Positions 26,306 to 36,402 of a DNA stretch of 64,000 bases are shown in pieces. Source of the stretch: Tolypothrix sp. FACHB-123 (GTDB lineage: Bacteria > Cyanobacteriota > Cyanobacteriia > Cyanobacteriales > Nostocaceae); the NCBI RefSeq assembly GCF_014697075.1, contig NZ_JACJRE010000012.1:88130-152129 (forward strand), given 5' to 3'. A model generated the notes under the pieces. That model saw nothing but the letters and a program-made list of their open reading frames with translations, did no database searches and was not told the DNA's origin. Position 1 is the first letter of the stretch; each line of letters opens with the position of its first letter. Made by a program: the position numbers and the translations under genes.

Positions 26306-26451
26306 CATAAATTAATAAATAAATCAAAAGACCTATTGCTTTAGGTATTAACGAAAAATTTTTCATTTCGGTTTTGATTTCGGTATCGGTATCTCCCATC
26401 GTCATTTGGTTTTCTCCCCCTCTCCTCAGCCGCCAAGCTGAGGTTTTTTTT
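26306..26451 (+). ncRNA. Candidate intergenic small RNA
   Basis: A consensus promoter and a strong intrinsic terminator bracket about 145 bases with no reading frame. A self-complementary aaaaattttt stretch near 26353 could form an internal stem-loop. Just before the terminator is an unpaired CU-rich run (tctccccctctcctc) that could pair with purine-rich Shine-Dalgarno sequences, a common seed in trans-acting sRNAs. I could not match it to Yfr1 or other named cyanobacterial sRNAs. Confidence 0.5.
26424..26451 (+). terminator. Rho-independent terminator
   Basis: Arms cctcagc and gctgagg (7 bp perfect) enclose a six-base loop and are followed by eight T. It does not belong to any plus-strand gene upstream, which supports the sRNA call. 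Confidence 0.85.
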
Positions 26452-26613
26452 GGCTATTTTTGGGTTTGAGAGTGAATTGAGTGGGGAACTAAGTCTGCGA
26501 TCGCCCTATCAATTCTGGAAACTGGCAAAATTAAATAATTATTAAAAATAGCCTACCTCTCTAAATTCATGTTTGAAACTTTTAAATAACACCACAATAT
26601 AGTTATCTAAAAA

Positions 26614-26640
26614 TTAGCACTCACCGCTTGATAGTGCTAA
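26614..26640. promoter_or_regulatory. CIRCE element (HrcA operator)
   Basis: The sequence ttagcactc, nine bases, tagtgctaa matches the CIRCE consensus TTAGCACTC-N9-GAGTGCTAA at 17 of 18 arm positions. It is normally found before groESL or dnaK. Here it precedes the conserved gene at 26780, with tatgat (26663-26668) as a possible -10 in between. Confidence 0.8.
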
Positions 26641-26779
26641 TTTATCAGGGAAATTTAATACTTATGATATAAGCAAGAATTATCCTTGTTAGAGATGGCA
26701 ATTGATAAAATTTGAGACATAATAATTGCTATTAAAACCAAAGTTTCATATAATCGATTAATAATGGGAGAGGACTGGA

Positions 26780-27127
26780 ATGAAATATACTTTTGACCTT
26801 GTAGGAGTATCTCCAGTTTTAAATTTTTTTAATCACCAACAGCAGAGCCAAACACAAGCGCAGCATCGAGGTGTGGAATACTTGGGAACCCATATTTGTA
26901 CATTAGATGCGTTCTTAGAATCCATTGAAACCATGCCCACCAAATGGGGTTGGAACTTGGATCAAGTCGTAGACACAGTAATTCAGTTTTGGTTACATAA
27001 CTCAGACAGTATCAACTATTGGAAAAGACGTTTAACAGATGCTGGCAGAGATAACTTACTAGTAGCTAGAGTAGCTGATTTCACAGCCTTACAAGCCGAA
27101 TTAGAATCCTTACTAGATAAGGATTAG
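26780..27127 (+). CDS. Conserved hypothetical under a CIRCE element
   Basis: The protein has 115 residues, soluble and without signal peptide. It reads KYTFDLVGVSPVLNFFNHQQ, GVEYLGTHICTLDAFLESIE and VVDTVIQFWLHNSDSINYWK, ending in an acidic helix (LQAELESLLDKD). I do not recognise a domain. The ATG at 26780 has gggagagga at good distance. The CIRCE element about 140 bases upstream implies repression by HrcA and induction by heat, as for groEL in cyanobacteria. That would make it a stress protein of unknown action. Confidence 0.7.
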   Translation: MKYTFDLVGVSPVLNFFNHQQQSQTQAQHRGVEYLGTHICTLDAFLESIETMPTKWGWNLDQVVDTVIQFWLHNSDSINYWKRRLTDAGRDNLLVARVADFTALQAELESLLDKD

Positions 27128-27447
27128 TCAGCTAATGTGCAACTTAAAAGCAAATAGCTTAAATACATCTAGAGGTTTTCTAGTGATTCGCAATAACGCT
27201 CTTTCTTCATAGAAGCTACAACATGAGTTTCTTGATTTGTATCTCTTACCTTATTTCTGAGAATTGGTAAAATTCCGATTTACATAATTGTTCCTAGGGG
27301 CACAAAATCTTGTACCCCTAGCCTTATATTTCATTTAGTAGAAATACCCTGTCAATATCAAATCGAATTACCAAGGCTGTGTTTCTCTAGCAATACCCAA
27401 AAAGGGTATTGCACAAAAATTGGTTGGCTTCCCAATTGAGTATCAAC
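27128..27447. other. Intergenic region with hairpin
   Basis: No gene seen. It holds the hairpin 27294-27321 and an aaaagggtattgc repeat near 27400. Confidence 0.5.
27294..27321. repeat. Hairpin repeat ctaggggcacaa/ttgtacccctag
   Basis: The arms pair over 11 of 12 positions around a four-base loop. It is related to the hairpin at 23018 and lies between convergent genes, where it could act as a bidirectional 3' end. Confidence 0.55.
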
Positions 27448-29979
27448 TTATTGAACTTCTGCCGGATGTTGTTCTTGTTGCCTTTCGATAAACATTTGCA
27501 CGCGGTTGCGGTAGTTTCTTAAAGTTTCATCTACCCAATCGCGCTCATTACTATTAGCAAATAAATGTACTACTGGCTCACTAGCATCTGGTAAAACTAA
27601 CAACCAATTGTCATCATAGGGCTGACCAATTTTCACACCATCGATTAATTCTAAGTTTTGGGCGGGATGAGTTTCCACTAAATAACGCATGAGTGCGCCT
27701 TTAGCACTCCAAGGACAACGAACTGTATGGGATCTGTGAACTACACGAGGTAATTCAGCACGCACAGTAGCAAGCGATCGCTCTTGAATTGTTAACATTT
27801 CAATGATCTTGGCAATACAAAACATCGCATCAAATCCAGGATGCAATTGGGGGAAAATAAAACCAGTATCGCCGCTACCAGCCAACACCACATTGCTATA
27901 TTGTTGCGAAGCCTCCATTAAAGCTGTTGGATTAGCTTTAGTGCGGATGACTTTACCATCATGGCGACGGGCGACTTGTTCCACCGCACTTGAAGCATGA
28001 ACTGGTACAACTACCGTACCTCTGGGGTTGGAGGTTAAAATCATATCTACCATCAGTGCGGTTAACATTTCTCCGCGAATGGGCGCACCCGATTCATCGA
28101 CTAAAATCAGCTGTTCGCCATTAGCCGATACTTGGACACCAAAGTTAGCTTTCAACGCTTCCACCACATGTCCTAACTGAGTTAACAGTCCTTCTCGCTC
28201 AGCAGTTGATACAGCGTGCTTATTCAAGCTAGCGTTCAAAACTACCGCATCAGCCCCAAATTTATCTAACATTTGCGGTAATACAGCCCCAGACACCGCA
28301 TAAACGTAGTCAATTACTACTTTGGCGCGACTGTTGCTGAGAGTAGAAACATGTAATAATTTCTCAAAAGCAGTACAGTAACGGTCATTAACTTGACTGG
28401 GATAGGCAACATCACCAATTTCATGAATTTGTGCCCGCCGCATATCTTCTTTAAAGTAAGCCCCCTCAATTTTCTTTTCTTGGGCTTTAGAGATATTGAT
28501 GCCCTTATTATCCATAAATTCAATCAGGATATAATCAGGGCGATCGGGATGGACGCGCACATGAATACCACCAGCTACTCCCATGATGGGTATAACTGTG
28601 CGGGCGATGGGTACAGCGGTAGCATCAAGGTTTTGAATATCAATTCCTACTGACATTAAACCCGCAATTAGCGATCGCGTCACCATCCGCGATACATTGC
28701 GCTGATCGCGGGAAACTGCCACTTTAGAACCTGGTTTTAAAGTAGAACCGTAAGCTGCACCCAACTTCACCGCAAATTCTGGAGTGATATCAATATTGGC
28801 TAATCCTTGGACACCACGTTGTCCAAATAAATTCCTTTGGGCAATATTTCCCCAAATCAAGTTAATGTTTAAAACAGCACCGGACTCAATCTTTTTACTC
28901 GGCCAAACCCTAATTCCCGGGCTAATCTGGGCTTCTTCTCCCACCGTAGATAAAGAACCCACTACAGATGCTTCTAATACATGAGCGCGACGATCAACAC
29001 GAGTACCACGAGAAATCACACAAGCCGAAAGTTGGGCTTCTTCACCAATAATTGCCCCATTCCAAACAATGGGACGTTTCAAATTGGCATCAGCCGCGAT
29101 CGTTACATTATCCCCAATCACAGTGCCGGCTTCAATTTGTACCCTGGCACCAATCCGGCAATTATCACCAATTACCGCTGGGGTTTCGATGGTTGCTGAG
29201 GGGTCAATATAAGTATTTTGACCTTTCCATAGACCTGGCGAAATTTCTGTGTAAGCAAAGTCGAGTTTTACCTTACCATATAGGGCATCATACTGCGCTT
29301 CTCTATAGGCATCCAAATGACCAACATCGCACCAATAACCTTGGGCAATGTAACCATACATTGGCTCATTTTTGGCTAGTAATAAGGGGAATAAATCTTT
29401 GGAAAAGTCACATTCTGTGTTCGCTGGCAGATAGTCTAAAACTTCTGGTTCGAGAATATAAGTCCCCGTATTGACTGTATCCGAGAAAATTTCACTAGTA
29501 GAAGGTTTTTCTAAAAATCGATTAATTCGACCATCTTCATCAGTAATTACTACTCCAAACTCAATTGGGTTAGGGACGCGGGTTAAAATTAAAGTCGCCT
29601 TTGATTTATTTTGTTTGTGAAATTCAATTGCGGCTGTTAAATCAAAATCTGTGACACTATCGCCGCTAATTACTAAAAAGGTTTCATCCAAAAGTTCGGC
29701 AATATTTTTCACACAGCCAGCTGTGCCTAAAGGTTGGTCTTCTTCCACAGCATAGGTCATCTGTACGCCAAAATCGCTACCATCTTGAAAGTAATCGCGC
29801 AGCACATCAGGTAAATAATGTAGCGTCGCAATTACTTCTGTGATTTGATGCCGTTTGAGGAGATTGATAATATGTTCAGCAATCGGTCGATTTAAAATTG
29901 GCACCATTGGTTTGGGCAAATCGCAAGTTAAGGGACGAAGCCGCGTTCCCGAACCGCCTGCCATCAGCACTGCACGCAT
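27448..29979 (-). CDS. Nucleotidyltransferase with left-handed helix and degenerate phosphomannomutase domain
   Basis: The protein has 843 residues. Residues 1-235 form a sugar-nucleotide pyrophosphorylase ([30 protein letters not shown]). Residues 250-365 show hexapeptide repeats ([21 protein letters not shown]). Residues 385-835 match phosphohexomutases, but the usual catalytic motifs are altered: the phosphoserine loop TASHNP is VRVHPD (about 474-479) and the metal loop DGDxDR is SANGEQ (618-623). The protein is usually labelled mannose-1-phosphate guanylyltransferase. The first domain probably makes an NDP-sugar for polysaccharide; the last is probably regulatory. ATG 29979 has aaggagg five bases upstream. 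It is monocistronic. Confidence 0.85.
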   Translation of the reverse strand: MRAVLMAGGSGTRLRPLTCDLPKPMVPILNRPIAEHIINLLKRHQITEVIATLHYLPDVLRDYFQDGSDFGVQMTYAVEEDQPLGTAGCVKNIAELLDETFLVISGDSVTDFDLTAAIEFHKQNKSKATLILTRVPNPIEFGVVITDEDGRINRFLEKPSTSEIFSDTVNTGTYILEPEVLDYLPANTECDFSKDLFPLLLAKNEPMYGYIAQGYWCDVGHLDAYREAQYDALYGKVKLDFAYTEISPGLWKGQNTYIDPSATIETPAVIGDNCRIGARVQIEAGTVIGDNVTIAADANLKRPIVWNGAIIGEEAQLSACVISRGTRVDRRAHVLEASVVGSLSTVGEEAQISPGIRVWPSKKIESGAVLNINLIWGNIAQRNLFGQRGVQGLANIDITPEFAVKLGAAYGSTLKPGSKVAVSRDQRNVSRMVTRSLIAGLMSVGIDIQNLDATAVPIARTVIPIMGVAGGIHVRVHPDRPDYILIEFMDNKGINISKAQEKKIEGAYFKEDMRRAQIHEIGDVAYPSQVNDRYCTAFEKLLHVSTLSNSRAKVVIDYVYAVSGAVLPQMLDKFGADAVVLNASLNKHAVSTAEREGLLTQLGHVVEALKANFGVQVSANGEQLILVDESGAPIRGEMLTALMVDMILTSNPRGTVVVPVHASSAVEQVARRHDGKVIRTKANPTALMEASQQYSNVVLAGSGDTGFIFPQLHPGFDAMFCIAKIIEMLTIQERSLATVRAELPRVVHRSHTVRCPWSAKGALMRYLVETHPAQNLELIDGVKIGQPYDDNWLLVLPDASEPVVHLFANSNERDWVDETLRNYRNRVQMFIERQQEQHPAEVQ

Positions 29980-30314
29980 AAATCCTCCTTAGCTATTTGC
30001 AGCATTTGCTGCTTTAATACCCGCAATATACGTTGTGTTTTTCTTACTCTAGTCTCTTATGAATGTTGATATTTCAGGAACTCCCACAAGAGGCATCTAA
30101 GTTAACAAAGTATATATACTTAATTCTTATGGAATATGCTGCTAGGAAACAGCCGTTATGTTGTTATTTCTTGATTTTTGAATTGTGCTTAGGCTTGTCT
30201 GAGACATCGTCACTAGCTACGATGTCAAAGCCTACTCTAAACTGGAATAAGAGAATGTAGCGTTAAGTCACTCGGTAACCGAAAAACTAAAAAGTTCCTC
30301 TGGGAGTTATAAGA

Positions 30315-30509
30315 ATGATTAAGTTAATTATTTTTGGTTTAATTGCTGGCTATATCTATGGTGCTTGGAAGTTCTGGAAAGGCTTTGAGCGCACTCACTT
30401 TACTCCAAGTCTGCCTAATCGGATAGGTTTAGCTTTGTTGTGGCCGGCTTTATTTGTTACTAATAAATCCTATCGTCGCAACTTTAGACAAGCTCTAAAA
30501 GGCAAGTAA
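30315..30509 (+). CDS. Small membrane protein, unknown
   Basis: The protein has 64 residues. It starts IKLIIFGLIAGYIYGAWKFW (one span), followed by a short amphipathic region with a second hydrophobic stretch (IGLALLWPALFVTN) and a basic tail (YRRNFRQALKGK). ATG 30315 has gggag nine bases upstream. It is followed by an intrinsic terminator at 30644. A conserved hypothetical is the best label. Confidence 0.65.
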   Translation: MIKLIIFGLIAGYIYGAWKFWKGFERTHFTPSLPNRIGLALLWPALFVTNKSYRRNFRQALKGK

Positions 30510-31328
30510 TTCTCATATTTCATTGTCTTAGTTATCGCGGTTGTATCAATTTATTTTACAAGGAACGGAGAATAGGTAATAATTCAACTATTTTCCGGCG
30601 ACAAGCTCAAGAAACTGATACCAATTTAATCTGAAGATGCATAAAATCTAGCCTGCGCAGGCTAGATTTTTTCGTTTAGCCGAGCCAGTGCGCCCTTGGT
30701 GCTTCCAAGGGTTGTGCTAACTGCCGAGGACGTGAATGTGCAGCCTGAATATAGCAATGAAGTGCATATCAATATATATGTACTCAAATTTGTTTGCTAT
30801 TGAGGAGCTAGGTACATAATTATTGCGATCGCACTACAGCAATCCGTTTAGGAGTTATAAATACTTATCTTCCTTGTCCTCCTTCTCCACAATGGGCTAC
30901 TGGATGTGCTGTGTTTCACCTTAGCTCATAGAATACAAATAATAGAACTTTTCGGTACTTGACGGCTTTAGCTGCACGCAAGCTGCTCTTTGCTAAGATT
31001 TGCAGATATTGATCATTGAAATTTCCCAATGTAAATGCTTAATATAAGAGCAATATTTCGCAATCTCTCATCATAATTAATGCTCTATCGTAAGGCTGAT
31101 TTATTTTTATAGCGATCGCCGTTGACTTTTGGCTAATTTTATAGTTACCTAACCAGAAATCCTATCCTTAGGCAGCTATTCAATTTTCCTGACTAACCGT
31201 TAATATAAAAAATGTATATCACTATACATTTTTTTGTGAAGTTTATCCTATTAAGCAAAAAAAAAGGATGTGAAGATTTGTAAATAAAGTTAAGATTAGA
31301 AGGAAACTTAGGATTATGCTTCTCATTT
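30510..31328. other. Intergenic region with terminator
   Basis: About 820 bases. It includes the terminator at 30644, HIP1 near 30830 and 31110, and the leader of the DUF2605 gene. No gene or RNA recognised. Confidence 0.5.
30644..30672 (+). terminator. Perfect palindromic terminator
   Basis: Arms aaatctagcctgc and gcaggctagattt pair completely and continue into a run of T, 135 bases after the small membrane protein gene. It would work well on the plus strand and possibly on both. Confidence 0.8.
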
Positions 31329-31646
31329 ATGCGAGACTCAAATTTACCAGGGTCTGAATTGCTCAAAAGCGTTTTAGAACCACTGTTGGATGATTTTCAT
31401 TATTGGTTTGCGCGATCGCGCGATTTTTTGGAAACCAAACAACTCTCATTTATGAGTGAGCAAGAGCAAAACGACTTGCTTTTACAAGTCAAGCAAGCAC
31501 AAGACGAACTAAACACAGCAAAAATGCTATTCAATGCAACCGATGGACAAGTTGGAATTGATATGGCGACAATTACGCCTTGGCACAACCTGGTAACAAA
31601 ATGTTGGAATGTGGCTATGCGCTTTCATCAAGAACAGAAGGGTTAA
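31329..31646 (+). CDS. DUF2605 family protein
   Basis: The protein has 105 residues, is soluble and all-helical: SELLKSVLEPLLDDFHYWFA, FLETKQLSFMSEQEQNDLLL, QVKQAQDELNTAKMLFNATD, and ends CWNVAMRFHQEQKG. It matches the cyanobacteria-specific DUF2605 family of unknown function. It precedes a DUF2973 gene on the same strand, a neighbourhood I recall from other cyanobacteria. ATG 31329. Confidence 0.8.
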   Translation: MRDSNLPGSELLKSVLEPLLDDFHYWFARSRDFLETKQLSFMSEQEQNDLLLQVKQAQDELNTAKMLFNATDGQVGIDMATITPWHNLVTKCWNVAMRFHQEQKG

Positions 31647-32025
31647 AAATAAAGTTTTTATTAATTAAGTTCGCTAAACTTAGTTAATAGCAGCAAGTCG
31701 GTATATAGAAAAGCCAGCGCGTAGATAGACTAGCTAGTCGCAATCTTTGCGAGTCTAACTTGATTAACTTTTTAAATTTTGTCTAGTGGTATGTAGATTC
31801 TTTCAAAAGTCCACAATCCTTAATAAATTTTGAATAAATCAGAAAATTAGGTATCCCATGCTACCTTGTTCTGAATAATCAGTTACCACATTTCCCTTAA
31901 ATAGACCACATAATACGTACCTATAGTACGTTACTTAGTCGCCATAGCTGTCAGTTAAATTACCAGCAAAGCGAAACGTTACAGTAAAAACTTTTAAAAT
32001 TCACTTCCTCTGGAGGACAATTCCG
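31647..32025. other. Intergenic region
   Basis: The 379 bases between the DUF2605 and DUF2973 genes hold no gene or clear structure. The spacing makes separate promoters possible. Confidence 0.5.
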
Positions 32026-32343
32026 ATGTTACACCTGCTTTACATTCTTGCCTTTACAATTCTGGCTGTGATTGCTGTAGCCAATTTAATTCGCAACTTG
32101 ATTATGTTCAGCTTTGATCGAGACCGAACTTATCCAGCAATGAATAATCAGGGACAATTTGGCTATCCTTCATCACGAAAGCAGTTTACACCACATCCAG
32201 AGTTATTAGATAATGCAGGTAATTTAATTAAAGAGCCTTTATTAGTAATGCGGTCAATCAATGTAGAAGATGCCCGCCAGCAACTAGATGCTTTATATGA
32301 ATCTTCTCCAGGTCGTAAAGTTGAGAATCAAGAAGAAGGCTAA
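32026..32343 (+). CDS. DUF2973 family membrane protein
   Basis: The protein has 105 residues. One N-terminal span (LLYILAFTILAVIAVANLIR) is followed by a cytoplasmic tail with FDRDRTYPAM, HPELLDNAGNLIKEPLLVMR and VEDARQQLDALYESSPG. It matches the cyanobacterial DUF2973 family. The ATG at 32026 has ggagg eight bases upstream. Function unknown; it may work with the preceding DUF2605 protein. Confidence 0.82.
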   Translation: MLHLLYILAFTILAVIAVANLIRNLIMFSFDRDRTYPAMNNQGQFGYPSSRKQFTPHPELLDNAGNLIKEPLLVMRSINVEDARQQLDALYESSPGRKVENQEEG

Positions 32344-32438
32344 ATCGGAGTACTAATTCCTGAGCGAAGAAAAAATTAATATTAAAAGGTAAAGAAAGGA
32401 GTTTAGATCTTCTTTCTTTTTTTATTGGTCAGTGGTCA

Positions 32439-32501
32439 GTAGGGGCGGGTTTATTAAGATCATCATTGATCGGCGAAGATATTCGTGAACCCGCCCGTAC
32501 A
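32439..32501. repeat. Palindromic dispersed element, copy B
   Basis: Arms gtaggggcgggttta and gaacccgcccgtaca match copy A (12083-12148) in inverted orientation. A heptamer array begins exactly at its right end. Confidence 0.75.
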
Positions 32502-32549
32502 GTTGTCAGTTGTCAGTTGTCAGTTGTCAGTTGTCAGTTGTCAGTTGTC
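32501..32549. repeat. Heptanucleotide array agttgtc, seven copies
   Basis: Seven perfect agttgtc units plus a partial eighth. The complementary unit gacaact occurs as short tracts at 38487, 43127 and 58811. Confidence 0.9.
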
Positions 32550-32720
32550 AGTTGGTTTTTTGATATTTAATCAAGATTCTGGTAGGGGTGGGGTTTTCCC
32601 ACCCTTCCAAGAATTTAATTTTACGTTTTAGATTGTTAGTAAGGAACACAGGATACAAGGACAAAAAGGAGAAACAACAATCAAAACCTGCCCAATGCCC
32701 CATGCCCAATGCCCTACTAA

Positions 32721-35012
32721 TTACGCCTCAATCACTACTCGTAAATTGCCGCGTTTTTTGGCAACACGACAAGCGGTAGTGTTACCAGAACGCTCAAATT
32801 CTAAATCGAGAATGGTGGTACCAACTTGCAAATTATGGAAGGATAAACGATTAATCGACTCTGGTAAAGCCGGGTCGATGATGCGCAAGCAGTTATTTTG
32901 CGCATCAGGTACGAGATTGACTATCATTTGCAATAGTTGGAAAATACTACCAGTAGCCCAAGCTTGCGGCGTACAAGCAACTGGGTACTGTACGGGGGCG
33001 TTATCACCGTTACGTTCGTAACCGCAGAAAAGTTCGGGCGGACGTTGATATGGTTGCTGGCTAGTCATATCAAATAAACCTTGGAATAGTTCTAAGGCTT
33101 GATCGATTAAGCCAAGCGATCGCAATCCCATCGCAATGATCGCGTTATCATGGGGCCATACTGAACCGATGTGATACCCCATCGGGTTGTAAGCTGGAGA
33201 TAAACTACTAAGTGTCCGAATTCCCCAACCATTAAACATATCTGGGGCGCGTAATCTTTCAGCAACGCTATAGGCTTTTTCTGGTGTAAAAATACCCAAA
33301 TGCAAGCAATGGCCGGGATTAGATGTAATACTATCTACCTGCTTACCGTCGCCATCTAAAGCTAAAGCACAGAAATCTTGGTCTTCCATCCAAAAATCTC
33401 TGTTAAACCTGATTTTCAGATTTCTCGCTTCTTCTTGCCATCTATCTGCTAAGTCTAGCCGCTTTTTCATCCGCGCAATCTCTGCTAGGCGCATTTTCGC
33501 TGCATAAACATAAGCTTGCACTTCACAAAGAGCGATCGCACCGTTAGCTAACTCTCCCTTATGGTCTACAATACAGTCGCCAGAATCTTTCCAACCTTGG
33601 TTAGCTAGACCACGTTTAGATTTACGATAGTAGCTTAAGTAGCTAGTGTGTTTAGTATTGCGGTCAATCCACTCCATAGCTGCTAAGGCATTGGGCCAAA
33701 GTTGCTCTAAAGTTTCGTGATCGTTTGTCCAAGCATAATACTCAGCATAGAGCATCAGCCATAAAGGCGTAGCATCAACTGTACCGTAATATGGCGTATG
33801 GGGAATTTCTTGACAACGCGCCATTTCTCCCAGTCGCAACTCATGGAGAATTTTGCCTGGTTCTTCTTCCCGCCATTCATCCTCAACTTTGCCTTGATAC
33901 TTCGCTAACAGCATCAGCGTTTCTTTGGCAATTGTGGGATTTAACATCAAGGTTTGGGACGCTGTAATGATGGAATCTCGCCCAAACAGCGCCGAAAACC
34001 AAGGTACGCCCGCAGAAACAGTCTTATATTTACCAAAAGACTGGCGCAACAGATACATATCTTGTTCAGCGCGTTCAATCACGCGATTGAAGATGCTTTT
34101 ATCTGAGCTAATCCGGGTAATTTGGTGTACCCATTGTTTCTCTTCCATTAGCTCAGCAGCTTTCGCCTGTGGTAGGGTAATGGCGGCGCTGACGGTAGAA
34201 CTGGGCTGATTATTGCGTAATAAATTCACCCGATAAGCCAACTTTTGGGTTTCGTGGGGCGTCAACTCTAACTGCCAAACCGCAGTGTAACCTTTAAAGT
34301 AGTCTGGTTGGCGATGCTGAAATTGGAGACGGGATTCCATGACTAAGCCATCCAAACCTTGATAAGCTAGCGTCAAAGATTCGTCACGTAACAGCATGGG
34401 CTGAGTTTGTACACCTGCAAAGCCATCACCTTCTGTGGATGTTCCTTCTTCCGGTAGGGGTTCCACTAAGCGTAGTAATCTACCGCGTTTGCCTCTGTCA
34501 TAGCCCCGCACTTCAAATAAATCGACAAAATCGGCATCGAAGCTGAGGGTAAGTTCAAAACTAATAGTAGTTGTGCTATAATTAGCTACTTCAATTTCTT
34601 CAAACAGTGCCCCATTGAGTACCAATTCCCGGCGAATCCCTACAGTATCAGGCCTCAGGCGTTCATCAATCCTGGGGTTGGTACATAGCACCGAGAGGGC
34701 AAATCCTTTTTCCGCTGTGCTACTGAGCAGCACAGGCGATCGCCCTTCAATTTGTAACTCTAGGCGGCTGAGAAATCTGGTATCACAACAAAACAGTCCC
34801 ATACTGGGGTTGCCATCATTGAGAGAACAGCCAGAAATGTTTCCCAGCGTATCTGTCACCAGAAATAAATCATCATCTTTGACCGTCAGTGTTGGTTGTT
34901 GTCTTTCACTGATAACACAAGGCCATTCTGGTATAGGTAGTTGTTCTGCAGGAATATAAGTTTTTCCGTCCAGGAAAATTTTTTCCGGTGTCATTAGTAT
35001 ATCCGGTGTCAT
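32721..35012 (-). CDS. Amylo-alpha-1,6-glucosidase (glycogen-debranching type)
   Basis: The protein has 763 residues. The N-terminal GDE_N_bis domain reads CSLNDGNPSMGLFCCDTRFL, SRLELQIEGRSPVLLSS and FDADFVDLFEVRGYDRGKRG. The C-terminal (alpha/alpha)6 barrel shows VPWFSALFGRDSIITASQTL, ATPLWLMLYAEYYAW, GLANQGWKDSGDCI and MGYHIGSVWPHDNAIIAMGL. Residues such as the Asp in FGRDS and KDSGD are the likely active-site acids. It should trim alpha-1,6 branches or act on related glucans in the cytoplasm. Two ATGs (35012, 34994), each followed by acaccgga, make the start uncertain. Confidence 0.88.
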   Translation of the reverse strand: MTPDILMTPEKIFLDGKTYIPAEQLPIPEWPCVISERQQPTLTVKDDDLFLVTDTLGNISGCSLNDGNPSMGLFCCDTRFLSRLELQIEGRSPVLLSSTAEKGFALSVLCTNPRIDERLRPDTVGIRRELVLNGALFEEIEVANYSTTTISFELTLSFDADFVDLFEVRGYDRGKRGRLLRLVEPLPEEGTSTEGDGFAGVQTQPMLLRDESLTLAYQGLDGLVMESRLQFQHRQPDYFKGYTAVWQLELTPHETQKLAYRVNLLRNNQPSSTVSAAITLPQAKAAELMEEKQWVHQITRISSDKSIFNRVIERAEQDMYLLRQSFGKYKTVSAGVPWFSALFGRDSIITASQTLMLNPTIAKETLMLLAKYQGKVEDEWREEEPGKILHELRLGEMARCQEIPHTPYYGTVDATPLWLMLYAEYYAWTNDHETLEQLWPNALAAMEWIDRNTKHTSYLSYYRKSKRGLANQGWKDSGDCIVDHKGELANGAIALCEVQAYVYAAKMRLAEIARMKKRLDLADRWQEEARNLKIRFNRDFWMEDQDFCALALDGDGKQVDSITSNPGHCLHLGIFTPEKAYSVAERLRAPDMFNGWGIRTLSSLSPAYNPMGYHIGSVWPHDNAIIAMGLRSLGLIDQALELFQGLFDMTSQQPYQRPPELFCGYERNGDNAPVQYPVACTPQAWATGSIFQLLQMIVNLVPDAQNNCLRIIDPALPESINRLSFHNLQVGTTILDLEFERSGNTTACRVAKKRGNLRVVIEA

Positions 35013-36402
35013 TAGGCAACATTCCGTGTACAGGTCTAGATTTTCGCGTAGGCGTTAGCGTCAACAGGAAAAAAGTTCACTCCAAAGAATTCTCTCTAGA
35101 GAATTTAGGTAAAAAGACGCTCTAGCAAACGTAGTTAAGCTGTTCCAGCCAAAATCATACTGACACACTCTGAGAAAAAGGACAGCTATAAAATCTACAG
35201 CAATGAGAATCTAGAAGTAATACTGCTGGTTTGAGATTTCTATTTGATGCTGTCAATACTTAAATATTGAGTGTGTCAGAAGGTAAACTTATACTTTTTA
35301 AAGTTTTATTAAGCTTACGTCAAGTCTAAAAAAAGGCTATTTTCACTAATTTTTGAGATTATTTGCGGATTAATCTTTATTTAAATTTCTATATTACCTT
35401 TTATAGGCAGATTCTTTAGTTTTTGAACTCTATACCGCCTCTGGCATATTATTTAAAGCAGATTCAGCAAAAATGTGGCGATTCAAAAAATACCTGTGCT
35501 TAAAATAATCGTCTCTACAATTAGGTTAGCGAGAAATTAGGGCAAAATCATTGCCTTCATTGGTTTGAATAATAGACAGCAAATTTCAACTTAGTGAGGT
35601 AGAGATCAGGTGGAGATACAATATATTTTGTCCCAACTATGCCCTAATTTAGCTGATTCTTTCAATCATCATTTGCTCTTGTAGATAAACATAATATTTA
35701 GCATAATTAATGATGTAATTTTTATTTTTACTCGTTAATTTATGAGAAGTAAAAATCTTAATACCAGTCTTAACAAAGATTCAATTTAATTGATTAAATC
35801 ATATTGAAAAAAATTAGAAAATATAGAAAATTACGCAATTATTCATCATCTATTTCCCAAGTAAAACCCATATATAGCAAGTATTATTAAAAATAATTCT
35901 CTGATGCTCATAAATAAATACTATCTACAACTAAGTCGGCACAAGGTTAGTAGACAAATAAAATAAAAATTCATGTAAAGGGTGATACATTAATACAAAA
36001 ATATTAAAAAGTTCACCAATATTAGAATATGCAAGAAATATAACTTAGCGCAAAGCCATAACTAGTTGATATTTAAATTGGCTGATGTTGAATTGATCTG
36101 TGATAATTGATCCAAGATTACTAGCGAGTTGTCTATTGCCAAATTTTTGATAGGTTTGTAGTAAGCACAAAGTGTGCTTGTTGCATCCAGTACTTTAGTC
36201 CTGACGACAAAAAAATAAATGACTAATAAAGCTGTACAAGCTCCTCTTAACTTAGAATCAGAGTTTGGCACTGCTGCAAAAAGTCATTTTTACGATTCTT
36301 TACATATTGCCATCGTTTCGATGGTTTTAGAGTCCGTCGTAATTTGTACAATGCATCTGTGACTTGGATTCCGATCGAATTGGGCTTTTCTTAACGATAT
36401 TC
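35013..36402. other. Long intergenic region
   Basis: About 1.39 kb, very AT-rich. It holds a hairpin aattctct/agagaatt (35088-35105) and a hairpin repeat (36156-36212). A 69-codon minus frame across the latter has no coding signs. Nothing else recognised. Confidence 0.5.
36156..36212. repeat. Hairpin repeat (tttgtagtaag...gacgacaaa)
   Basis: This is a degenerate relative of the element at 63416-63470: tttgtagtaagcac at the left, ctttagtcctgacgacaaa at the right, with an inner aagcacaaagtgtgctt stem. Confidence 0.55.

Larger units (their letters stand above)
32344..32720. other. Intergenic region built of repeats
   Basis: This region contains palindromic element copy B (32439-32501), the agttgtc heptamer array (32501-32549), and gcccaatgccc-type units (about 32692-32715). 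No gene. Confidence 0.6.

Noticed and set aside
30063-30260. 65-codon plus frame
   Set aside because: No ribosome-binding site or domain; it lies in the leader between divergent genes.
36062-36271. 69-codon minus frame before the kinase gene
   Set aside because: It covers a hairpin repeat and has no coding support.
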